Assembly (NCBI GenBank): GCA_900155495.1
Contig: FTLJ01001508.1
Span: 1-15,865 of the forward strand
Direction: 5' to 3'
DNA: 15,865 nucleotides
Source: Porogramme epimiltina
Lineage: Eukaryota > Basidiomycota > Agaricomycetes > Polyporales > Polyporaceae
A program made the translations under genes and the position numbers. The stretch's first letter is position 1; each line of letters begins with the position of its first letter. Shown here piece after piece: positions 1-9,122 of the stretch. Under the pieces are notes generated by a model that saw nothing but the letters and a program-made list of their open reading frames with translations, was not told the DNA's origin and did not search any database.

Positions 1-381
1 GAGGAAACTAGGAGTTATGGTACAGTGTACGGAGTAGGTAGCGCTTATTGAGAACATCGTACAGTAACAAGGCACAAAAGAGAGCTGGGAGGTACATAAA
101 GGGAGCGAGGCTACGAAAACAAGATGGGACGGGAAAGAGACACGATATCGCCCAAGAACCCAACACTCACAGAATAATATCGTACACACGCGTGATAGAC
201 GGAGCCGGAAAACCAGGCGGGGAAGGAGCGGCAGCGGAGCGAGAGACAGAGAGGTCAGGATCGCAGCAAACACAGCAGGGGCGGAGAGCATACACATACA
301 CGCTAGCCAGAGAGGAGACAACACGATCGATGGAATGGGAGGTCCGTGCAAGGTGGACGTGAAGGCATCGTCCACGGCTGT
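1..381. other. 3' flank of the WOPR gene, no gene seen
   Basis: This stretch lies downstream of the stop codon of the minus-strand WOPR gene and probably holds its 3' UTR and terminator. Short open frames occur on both strands, but none gives a recognisable protein and none shows fungal intron signals joined to a conserved motif. No RNA gene or repeat was seen. Confidence 0.5.
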
Positions 382-2856
382 CTACGCGCCGCCCCCGCCC
401 CCACCGCCCCCGCCAGCGCTGTTCCTGACGTCGCTCTCGGAAATCTCCTGGATGCTGGTGCCGCTGGACTGCGTTGCACTGGTGGCTTGACCGTACCCGG
501 GGTACGCGGGCCAGTGGACTGTGTGGTACTGTGTCGGGTAGGGAGTGGTGCTAGAGTAGTAGGGCGGGTACCCTGTAGCGGTCGAAGAAGCCGTCGGTGC
601 GTCGGCAGAAGCATATGGGTAGCCAGAGGAAGGGGCTGCGGCGGTCGAAGGTGGTGAAGGGCTGTCTTGGGGTGGCGTGGTCGACCCGGGAGCGGGTAGG
701 GCCGGCGGGTAGTGAGCGGGAGAATACGCATGGGGAGGAGGGGCCGGGTAACCAGGCACAGCAGAAGGGTAGTAGCTGTAGGGCGTGTAATGGGAGACGC
801 TCGGGTCGCCGTATCCAGTCGCAGAAGGGGGAGGTGCGAGTGGTTGCGTCGGAGAGTCGCCACCAGTCGCTTCCTGCTGACTTGATGCAGAGTTGTTCTT
901 CTTGCGAGAGCGCTTGCCGGAGGTCGAGGTAGGGCTAACGTAGGGATCATACCTCTTCTGGCGCTTGCTCGGTCCAGCGTCGGATTCTCCATAATAGCCG
1001 CCTGAAGAAAGGGGTGCGGGCAGGAGGCGAGGGGAGAGCTCTACGTCGTCCGCTTCGCCACGGTAGCGTGGGACACCGTCAACGCCCATTTCAACTTTCG
1101 GAGGGTTACGGAAGTGCGTCTTGTCAAGGTATTCGGGGCTGATTGTCAAGGAAGCCAACTCGGGCAGCGAGGACGGCGTGCGAAGGCGGCCTTGTTCAAC
1201 ATCCTCGATCTTGTAGTACGAAATGAGGTGCTGGGCGACGCCGCCGATGGTAAGCGAGAACGTCTGCGGAGGGGAGGTCAGCGTCGCCGCGGCGTGTGGC
1301 CTGCAGAGTGGGAAGCGCGAGGAAATCGGAACGCCGACGCACGGACCAGCTCAGATACGAACGCCGTGCATGCTGAGCTGTGCCATCTGCCGGCATTGGG
1401 CAGGGAAGGGGGAGATGGGAACACGTCTTGCATAGAGTTCGGCCCCGAAGAGAAGCTCATGTGTCACCCCAGACGCCCCCCGAAGGCACCCTAGAGATCT
1501 AGCCAGGCCCGGGAAGCAGCAACGCGGCAAATGCGTCATGAGCACATCCCACACCAGCAGGGCATCCGCCCCAAAGGGACACGGTAGTAGGACACCCGCC
1601 CCAAGGGGACCAGGCCTCGCTCTCCACCCGCCCGACATGTGCTAGGGCGCAGTGAGCGCGCGCGCCGAGAGGCGCAGGTGGCGCACTATCGTCGCGCGCG
1701 GCGCATGGGGCGACACGGATATGGGGCTATTACAGGGCCGGCGGGGCCACTGACAATAGTGCGCTCACCCCATTTCCCGACATAGAAGTATGAACCGAGC
1801 GTGCTTCCCAGCGCCTCGACCCCAGCCAATTGCCTCCAGCCGGCGACAGGGTTGATGAACCGGTTCTGGCTCCTCATCGTCGTCCCGTGGACGGCGGGAG
1901 ACCGCCCCTGCGACGAATCATCGAGCGCGCGGTGATGCCGGCCATGATGGTGGTGAACGACCGTGCGTGGGGCCGTGTCGCGTCACCGGTCGCTGCGGCA
2001 ACATCGTACCCCAGGCCCGGCGACTAGACGTACGGCAGCCCAGAGACCGTCGCAGGGCGAGGAGAACGAACGGCGTGATATGTGCAACGGCTCCCCATAG
2101 AACCCGGTATAGAGCCAGGTGACCGCTACATCAAGAGATGCAGTTGTGGCCTGTAGGATAAGGCGCATATATGGGTTGTGCGGGGAGCCATGACGCATAT
2201 AGCCACTATACGTGCGCATTTGCGATAACCAGACGAGAAGGAACGCTTATCGGATGGAGTCCAGCACCCGCCGAGCGTCGTGCAGGACCCCTACCCGAGC
2301 GGCGAGCGCGAAAAAGGCAGCAAGGGCGGGGGACAAGAGGGCGGGGGCAATTGGGAGCAGAACGCACCTTCTTCATCATTCCCCCGGGCTTGAACTTGTA
2401 GCTGTTTGTCAGGCTCCCGACAAGGATCCTCTCCCGCTGGCGGTCGATGCCCAGCCTGCTTGCCTCGCTTTTCGGCCTCGACAGCGTCTGGCCCTCCTGC
2501 TTGACGGTGTCCTGGTCGTCTGCATTGGCTGCTGCCTCTGCCCGCGCGCTCCTGTGGCCCGCGCCGCGTTTCTCGGTTTCGCGATAGAGGAGGAAGTTGC
2601 CCAGGATCCTGCTCGGACTCCAGAAGAAGCCGTCCGTCCAGCGCTTGATGCCGCTCTCGTCCTCGTCGAAGACGAAGACAGAGCCCGAGGTGATCATCTT
2701 GCGCTCCGAATCGACCAGGCGGCGGGTGACGCGCGGGATCAAACCTCGCCGTGCGGCCTCCAGGATGAGCAAGGCGTCCCCCGTTGTCTCTATCCAGCCC
2801 GACCAGGGCGGCTCGGTCCACTGGTTGGTGCTCGATTGCGAATCGTGGGCGGACAT
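382..2856 (-). CDS. Gti1/Pac2 (WOPR) family transcription regulator
   Basis: Two exons, 2856-2368 and 1263-382, encode 456 residues. Seen: WOPRa at about 13-93, with GWIETTGDALLILEAARRG, ESGIKRWTDG and WSPSRILGNFLLYRE; a charged linker at 94-152; WOPRb at about 153-221, with YKFKPGGMMKK joined in phase 0 to TFSLTIGG, then HLISYYKIEDV, GRLRTPSSLPEL and ISPEYLDKTHFRNPPKVE. The tail (222-456) is rich in Pro, Tyr and Ser and ends in a Gly run. The splice uses AAG|GTGCGT and CCGCAG|ACG; the exact fit of both halves supports it. The ATG at 2856 is the only in-frame ATG before WOPRa, with an in-frame stop at 2965. Known: family members (Wor1, Ryp1, Sge1, Ros1) are nuclear DNA-binding switches of morphology, virulence or sporulation. 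Inferred: a developmental regulator here. Which paralogue it is, and whether a 5' UTR intron exists, cannot be told. Confidence 0.93.
1264..2367 (-). other. 1,104-nt intron splitting the WOPR domain
   Basis: The donor GTGCGT follows the codons of MMKK and the acceptor CCGCAG precedes TFSLTIGG; both ends are phase 0. At 1,104 nt it is about 20 times longer than every other intron modelled in the window. No ORF inside resembles a known protein. It holds a small imperfect direct repeat (CCGCCCCAAAGGGAC near 1567, CCGCCCCAAGGGGAC near 1591) and a nested pair of inverted repeats, GTGAGCGC 1652-1659 with 1761-1768 and GCGCACTAT 1681-1689 with 1756-1764. A small internal exon or an ncRNA cannot be excluded. 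Confidence 0.8.
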
Positions 2857-2894
2857 GAGGGCGGGGGCGCGGGGACGTGATGGGGGCTGCACAT
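2790..2894 (-). promoter_or_regulatory. upstream ORF overlapping the WOPR start codon
   Basis: An ATG at 2894-2892 opens a 34-codon frame that ends at 2790, out of frame with the WOPR protein and running past its ATG at 2856. The upstream ATG has A at -3, a favourable context, whereas the WOPR ATG has C at -3. If the mRNA starts upstream of 2894 and is unspliced here, scanning ribosomes should often start in the wrong frame, which would lower WOPR translation. The transcript start is unknown, so this is inferred. Confidence 0.4.
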
Positions 2895-4250
2895 CGTCGA
2901 GGAGGCCGCGTAGGACACCCGGGCCAGCGTCGGGGGCGGGGGGACGTCGAGGACGACCGGATCGTCAGCGACGACGGGGAAAGAGTTTGGAAACAAAGTT
3001 GACTGACCGCGAGTTAGATTCGTCGGGCTGGTGGGCGAGGCAAAAGAAGGTTCGCGCCCCGCCCTGCCGACCACGCCACAATTGGTCGTCCTCCGACCTC
3101 CCTTTTTCGGACTCCGCAACGAAACTCCGCCTCCTTCAGCCACCGCACGTGGGCGCTTTCTCCCTCCTCACCGTCGTCTGCCTCGTTCCCGAGCGCGGCG
3201 GCCCGACGACGGACTTGGTCGGCATCGCGCTGCCCTCCGCCCGCTGCCCGCCAGCTCCGCCAGCATTCCCCATTTTTTCTCACGTTTTTGTACTTTAAAA
3301 CTCCGGGGCACATCTAGGTTTCGCGTATGTCGCGGAATACGAACCATAGATCTAACCCAATCTAGCGGGAGAAATCTCCCCGCGTCCCGCGCGCGACACC
3401 GCGCGCCCTCGATCGTCTTCGCCGCCTTCAACACTCGAGATTAAATCCGCGGTGCGAAATGTCTAAGAGGTTCCCTCGCCTCGGGCACCCCGCGCTGCCC
3501 TCTGCCCTCCGAAAATCTAGCCACCACAATGGCAACTCCTCGAGGCAGCACGCCCCTCTCGCACCCCCGCGGAAATAGTACACTTGCCCCGAGGCCCCTA
3601 CATACCCGGGGCCCCCGCCCGCGCGCCGTCAACACGGCCATTGAGAGGTGAGCAACGCGCCTTCCCAGCACCCTGTCTGTCCGGAATATATATTCATTCA
3701 TTTCGCCCATCTCTCGGGTCTGTCCCCTGCCAGGCGGACACCGGTGACCAGCTGCATCATGTGGCAGTCCCCACGTGCGGCGCATCTTTCCGTCCGCCGA
3801 TCCACGAGCGGGAGGGGGGACACGCTCGCGGGACACCTCCGTGCGGAGTTGGAGCCCCTCCCGCCCTTCTTTGCGCTGCGCCGCGAATCTTGCACCGGCC
3901 CGTCCGATATTGATCAGCGGTGGTGACAAATAGGCACCGCGGCTCGAGCCTGTGCACTGGCATGAGCATGGGCCTGGGATCAGTGTCGCTTTCCCACCAG
4001 CTCTCCGCCAGCGTGCACTCCTACCATAGGCGCGGTCCAGAGCGGCGCACTAGCATCCAAACTTGCGCCTTAGAGTACCAAAGTTCCCTCGCTTGAGCTT
4101 AACGTAGTCATGTGAGTCGGATCCCGCTGCCTTCACACTCTCGACCGGGTCTCGAAGACCTCACTCACACCATTCTATCTACACGTAAATCTCATTAACA
4201 AGTCGCTCCTCCATACACCGGGACCTCATGGCTTCTGGGCGTCGCCATGA
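2857..4250 (-). promoter_or_regulatory. long upstream region of the WOPR gene
   Basis: About 1.4 kb upstream of the WOPR start has no recognisable coding sequence; open frames here look like products of high GC. Candidate sites are TTAAAGT (minus strand, 3298-3292), matching the core of the Candida Wor1 motif, and CACGTG at 3146-3151 and 3772-3777. The two boxes share the context CCCACGTGCGG, with the first on the minus strand and the second on the plus. Long, complex promoters are known for Wor1 and its orthologues. Function of these sites here is inferred only. Confidence 0.4.
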
Positions 4251-4775
4251 ATCCTAAAGCTTCACGCTCTGAACACAAGCCTCGGCACGCCACCTTCCGT
4301 AACTTTGTTCAGATTGCCCCACCAGCGCTCTTCGCCTAACTGGCAGTTCTTTCCAGTTGAGGACAAGGATGCCTATAATGAAACATGAGTGGAAAAGCCT
4401 CTTATGGAGTGCGCCTATGTTCTGCCTACCCCTGCCAATCTTGCTGCCGCGAATGTTGGTTGCGAGCCTCTCCTCTAGCAACATAGCGACACCCTGGGGT
4501 TAGGGTACCGAGGATGGTCTTCTGAGTAGCCATCCTACATAAAGTGTGTTTGTTTTATTCTCCACATATCGACGCTAACGCGCTTAGGTGGCAGTGTGGC
4601 GTTTCGTATGTCTTTGCTCTTGCCACGTCCGGACACCTCGATACGGGCATTGGACACCCCAGGCTACGCACAAATGTCGGAAATATACTACTGAATTCTT
4701 GCGAGCGCAGCGCTATCCGGGAGGATGGCGTCAAACGGGCTACCTGTTTTGTTCGGTAGAGCAGAATTCGCTCAG

Positions 4776-4853
4776 TAGGCGAGTTCTGATCTGGGCACCC
4801 CAGCCTCAGTCCCGCAGGGAAGCTTCCTCCGAGCGCTAATTTAGGCGAGTTCT
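4776..4853. repeat. 12-bp direct repeat TAGGCGAGTTCT, two copies
   Basis: TAGGCGAGTTCT occurs at 4776-4787 and again at 4842-4853, 66 bp apart, in non-coding sequence. It may be chance or a remnant of a small duplication. The 66-bp offset is close to the 65-bp offset of the longer repeat downstream, but no sequence relationship was seen. Confidence 0.4.
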
Positions 4854-5162
4854 CAGTTATCCAGCTCAGACGGCCCGAATGCGGACTTGGCTCTTATCAT
4901 TGGCATTGCCCCCCAATTGTATTGCGCCTGACTGTATGAATGTAGCACCGCACCAGATATAAAAGCATACCACAATATGCTCGTATCGCACCCGAACAGG
5001 AAGGGTCAACGAGCCCGTCAAAGCCTAAGACCGCCGTTCGTCACTTGCGCCTGTTCTCCAGGTACCTTGTGGCCACCCGTTTCCCGTTGCCCCTCCGAAG
5101 ATGGGGCAGCGCGTGCCGGAAGGACTCTGAGGTGCGGCGATACGGGGAGGGGTCGTGATCCT

Positions 5163-5281
5163 TCCTCATGGAGCGTCTACCCCGATCAGCGCCCTCAGCC
5201 TCTTCATGCCCAGCCAGTGCGAGAACATCCTCATGGAGCGTCTACCCCGATCAGCGCCCTCAGCCTCTTCATGCCCAGCCA
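5163..5281. repeat. 54-bp perfect direct repeat, 65-bp period
   Basis: Positions 5163-5216 and 5228-5281 are identical by eye over 54 bp, starting TCCTCATGGAGCGTCTACCC and ending CTTCATGCCCAGCCA. An 11-bp spacer, GTGCGAGAACA, lies between them. The 65-bp offset is not a multiple of three, so the duplication would shift any reading frame through it, which argues against coding. Perfect identity suggests a recent duplication, for example by replication slippage or microhomology repair. Confidence 0.95.
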
Positions 5282-6007
5282 CCACGTCTCCTCCGTCCGC
5301 CGCCCAGAAGTTCATCTAAGCTGCTGTAAGCCCCACGTAACACTTAACCTTTGTCGTCCAGCTCGGACATGAGCATCAGCCCCGTCCTGGCACGTCAGCA
5401 CAAACGCTTCCAAGGGTCCCTTGTTTCCTAGGACAAGGCGTAGAACAACGAAGCGTCTTATTGCGTATGTTGCCTCTACTAGCTTCACGATATGGGAGCA
5501 CATACTAGCTATTATTCCTGGACTTCTCCAAGAGGGCGTTGAATTGCACTGCCGACTTGTAGCCCGGGAGTTTGAAGCTCAGGATGGCATCCGAGCCAAT
5601 GCCTTGGGCTCTATTCTCCCGGAGAGGCTTTATTTGTGGAGATCGGGGGTAGCTGAGAGTGACACCCATCATTCCACTGGTAGTTTACCTCACTTAAATT
5701 GTTGTAGATGCCGATGGAGTATCGCGCCCGCAGCAAATGCCATTAATATTGTCAACGTCGATGACGGAGTGAGCACAGCCACCGCCGATCCTCCGTACGG
5801 ATTAGTACTAGTGATGTAGACAATTAGTTACTGGTGTCATTTACTCAACTATAAAGGTTGCGGGCACGGTAAGAAGTCAAATTTTGATACACGTAGTGCC
5901 CAACGTGCTGGAAGCGATGCTTGACTCTACGCAGGTGCTGGGGTCATCGTCTCAGGCTAGCTTCGGCCCGTGGGCCACAGGCAGCAGCCAGGCCCAACTT
6001 TTGCTGC

Positions 6008-9000
6008 CTAGTCACCTCGCTCCTCGTGGATTGCCATCAACTCGTCCTACAGGCAAACAGCCTTCAGCACTAATGTGTGAGATGAAGAACTAGGTCTGAG
6101 CACTTACGTATGCATCGGCATCCCACGGATCGATGCCGAACGACATCATCTCCCGGGCCATCTCTTCCGTATACCCAAACCATTGAGCACGTTCCTCCAT
6201 CTCGCGCTCCGCCCTCTCTTCTTCTTCCTCTTCGCGGAGTATATCTTCCCTCTCCCACCGAATATCCTCCTCTTCCGCCTCCGCGGCCGCGTATGCCTCC
6301 TCGGACGCGGCTTCTTGCGTTTCATACTCCGAAACCGCCCAAAGGTCATTGCGCCAAGGCGAGGGCTTCAGCGCTTCAGCGAGGATGCGCTCTCCTGTGG
6401 CATGGGGAAGCGGCGCCTGGAGCACAGCGTCCTTGAAGTCCTCCCTGATATAGCCTAGGCGGCGCTCGTCCGTCCACCACCCACCAGCGGGGAGGTACGT
6501 CTTGTCGTGCGTGTACACACAACGCTCCCCGAAGCGACACTCGCCGACTAGCCAGTAAATGCAGACGTTTCTCCCTCTGCAAAGGGTTCGATGTTATTGA
6601 AACGCGCGCAATAAGCAGAAACAGGGAACGCACAGCTCGTCTCGCACGCTCTTGGAATCACAGGCGTGCGCGTGCCTGCAGTGCTTCCCATACCGACACT
6701 TCGCGTGGTTGTAGAACTTGCACGGCTTGCCGTCTCCGACATGCGTCGCGTCTTCCGAGTCCGACTCTTCCTCAATCTGGAGAGCGACTTCTGTCTTCCG
6801 CCATCCCGGAGTGCTGAATTCGTCGTCATCGGGCCAGCTTGTGGAAGCTCGTAGGGACTTGAGTCGGCGGAGTGTCTCGTACTCTGCACGTCCAACTTCA
6901 TTAGTTGGGTCCAGTACGAGGAGGAATTCGATGTCTACAGGATCCATTAGAGACTAGGACTCGGGTGAACGAAAGATAATATGACCTGCTAGAGCCACTA
7001 CGTAGCGTTTCTGCTCCTTCCGAGCGACCGCTCTACGGTAAAGAGATTTCACGTGCTTCGGGTCGTGGATAAGCGCTCTCGATGCTGCGCTCTCTGCGGA
7101 ATCCCATCTAGTGCCGCAGTCAGAAGGAGTTTCATATCCCCGCAATACGAAGGGACGCACAACTTCATCTTCAAGAGAGCAGCTGCTAAGTTTGCCAAGT
7201 AAACAGGCTGAGGCCCTGCGAGCAACGCGGCCGCGCGGTATTTGTCTGCTGCTTGCGCCCAGTTCCCAGCTCTGAAGAATTCGTTACCCTGGGAGAATAT
7301 CAGTTATGAGCGGATCTAAGAATGGTAGTACAACAGAACCTCGTTTTTGAGAGCATCCGCTTTCTCCGTCTTCCGTGTCTTCACGCCCTCGCGGGTGGCG
7401 CGCCGCGCAGTTACTTCTGACTCTCGAGGTCGAAGGACAGGAGGACGAGGGGGAAGCGGGATCTCGTCGTCCGTGGCATTTTGTGCGCTTACACGTCCTT
7501 GCGAGAACGTGATGCCTGTGGAGTACGTCCTTGGGCCCATGTCGCCGCGGTTGACCTTGACGCCACACATTTCTAGGAGTAGGCGGGTCGTGCCCTGTTC
7601 GCCGTTAACGTCTCCTGTGTACCCAAGGTGCCCTTGGCCCACGCGCGCGAATAGCGCGGGACTCTCCTCCGCCTGCGCGCCCGTGATACGGGACGGTGCG
7701 AACACATGCGACTCGACGCGTGAGCTTGCCGTGGGCAGATAAACCGCATCCTCGCGCGCAGCGCCTTTGATGTGGACGGCTTTCATGCTGTACGAGGGGA
7801 GGAGCGCATGGACGTCGAGAGGAGCGGGAACACCTGCAGGGTTGGGCACGAAGGTGGTACGGTGGTACGAGCCAGGACTCCATCGTGGCAGACCCCAGCA
7901 CGTGAAGAACGCGCGCGACCTGCCATCGAGCGGCAAGTGGTTGCTGAACTGCATGCCGAGGACGACAACGCCTCCCTCACGAGCGTATGCAACGAGAGCA
8001 GTGAGGACGTCGAGGTTCTCCCGGCTTGTGATGGCCGCATCGGAAACTAGCACGGCGTCTGGACGGGGAGTCGTTGATAACCCTTGAATGGTGGCTCGGG
8101 GTTCGAGCACTTCGGTGAACGACGCTTTCTCCTCGAGGACTTTGTATAACTGAGAATAAATTTCTTCGCACCAGTCCTCCTTCTCCAAAGAGACCATGAG
8201 GACACGGCGTCGTGCACTACCGTCATCTGAAGCTGCGGCGGATGAGTGTGCTAAAGTATGGTGGACAGAGCCCTAGGATCTCGAGTTAGTATAGCGACGC
8301 AAGATACAAACAAAAGACCGGGTCCAAAACTTACGTGAGGAGGAGGAGTTCCAGCTCCAGGAGGTACGATCGCGCGAGAGCTACGATGAAAGCACATAGC
8401 GATAATCGCTTTCCGAATCACTTCATCCACGAATGCATGGCCAATGTAGCCGACGCGTCCTAATCCGGAAGGTGCGAATGTCATGGTCGAGCGGTTAAGA
8501 GGGGTCCACGGTTGGACTTCCTCATCCTCATCCTCATCCTCGTTCGCGGGTGGTGGTGCATCGACGTACACGGCGTCTCTGGGTGCGACATTACCGAGGT
8601 AGGTTGCCTTCGAGCAGTAGTTTTGAACGATGCTAGCGACGTCCAAGCGAGCCATACGGGAGTTAGCTGTGACGTCCATGTCGGTATATGCGCAGGGGGA
8701 CCATTGGAGCCCCCAGGAGGTCTTGAACATAAAACTGATGTCTTGATAACGGGAGTCGCTGCTGAAGCTACCGCAATAGATGACAGTGCCGCCAGACTGC
8801 GCATACAGTACCAACAAAGAGAGGATATCGCGGTACTCGGGGAGTGTGGTACCCATGTCTGATACCAAAACAGCGCGGGGCCGTTTGGTGCTGGCGAGGT
8901 AACGCCGGGCCTGGGCTGAAGTTTCGGCGGGAAGAACATAGGCCTTGTCCGACAGTGCAGCTACGAGCTGAGCATTGAGGCAATCTGTCGCCTTCGACGT

Positions 9001-9122
9001 GAGGCAAAATATCACCACCACGGGCTTGGACACCTCCTGGTTGAAGTGAGTCCCCTATTCGGCATTTGTACCACTAGCATGACCGGGCAGCTCACCAGAG
9101 ATGTTGAATTTGATGACGACAT
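6008..9122 (-). CDS. duplicated Rossmann-like domain, TPR and double CCCH zinc-finger protein
   Basis: Eight exons (9122-9096, 9036-8335, 8272-7340, 7288-7161, 7107-6986, 6934-6634, 6576-6108, 6046-6008) keep one frame and give 906 residues. Domain A (about 15-223) and domain B (about 267-482) are homologous: RPRAVLVSD/RPDAVLVSD, APRDAVYV/AREDAVYL, GRVGYIG/GHLGYTG. Their alternating hydrophobic strands suggest a flavodoxin or GATase-1/ThuA-like fold (inference). A TPR region covers about 548-655 (GNEFFRAGNWAQAADKY, NLAAALLKMKLWDSAESAA, HVKSLYRRAVARK). Zinc fingers of type CX7CX5CX3H use C709, C717, C723, H727 and C743, C751, C757, H761. A Glu-rich, probably helical stretch covers about 815-868. 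All seven introns are 51-62 nt; the first two carry GTGAGC and GTAAGT donors, the second with a perfect TACTAAC branch site. CCCH fingers of this kind usually bind RNA and TPRs bind proteins, so an RNA-associated scaffold is likely. Similar proteins are, from memory, common but uncharacterised in Agaricomycetes. Confidence 0.88.
8521..8541 (-). repeat. GATGAG hexanucleotide repeat coding for an acidic insert
   Basis: The plus strand reads (CTCATC)3 followed by CTC; on the coding strand this is GAGGATGAG-type repetition encoding alternating Asp and Glu (about residues 172-181). It lies inside domain A, at a place where domain B has no acidic run, so it is probably a slippage-expanded surface loop. 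Confidence 0.8.

Larger units (their letters stand above)
4251..6007. other. gene-poor intergenic region with short repeats
   Basis: No protein of known family was recognised on either strand. The longest frames (4977-5372 plus and 5421-5819 plus) have no recognisable domain and no conserved splice context. The base composition is less GC-rich than in the flanking genes. It contains the 54-bp direct repeat at 5163-5281 and a 12-bp repeat near 4776. It also contains the 3' flank of the minus-strand gene ending at 6008, with AATAAA on the minus strand at 5634-5629. It could be a decayed gene or mobile element, but nothing specific shows that. Confidence 0.45.

Noticed and set aside
303..992. 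229-residue minus-strand frame overlapping the WOPR C-terminal exon
   Set aside because: It is a shadow in another frame of the Pro/Tyr-rich WOPR tail; composition is Arg/Pro/Thr biased and no domain is seen.
2212..2880. 222-residue plus-strand frame opposite WOPR exon 1
   Set aside because: It is the antisense of a clearly conserved WOPRa exon and has no recognisable domain.
3441..3929. 162-residue minus-strand frame upstream of the WOPR gene
   Set aside because: Arg/Gly-rich composition typical of random open frames in GC-rich DNA; no motif and no splice context.
4977..5372. 131-residue plus-strand frame spanning the 54-bp repeat
   Set aside because: The repeat period of 65 bp shifts frame between copies, which is not expected for coding sequence, and no domain is seen.
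5421..5819. 132-residue plus-strand frame in the gene-poor region
   Set aside because: No family recognised, no support from neighbouring exons; kept only as a possible remnant within the intergenic entry.
7316..8197. A stand-alone 293-residue protein, separate from the TPR and zinc-finger frames
   Set aside because: Its ATG is internal to a homologous unit, its end runs past a donor at 7339 in ADALKNE|GNEFF, and flanking exons join in phase, so it is one exon of a larger gene.
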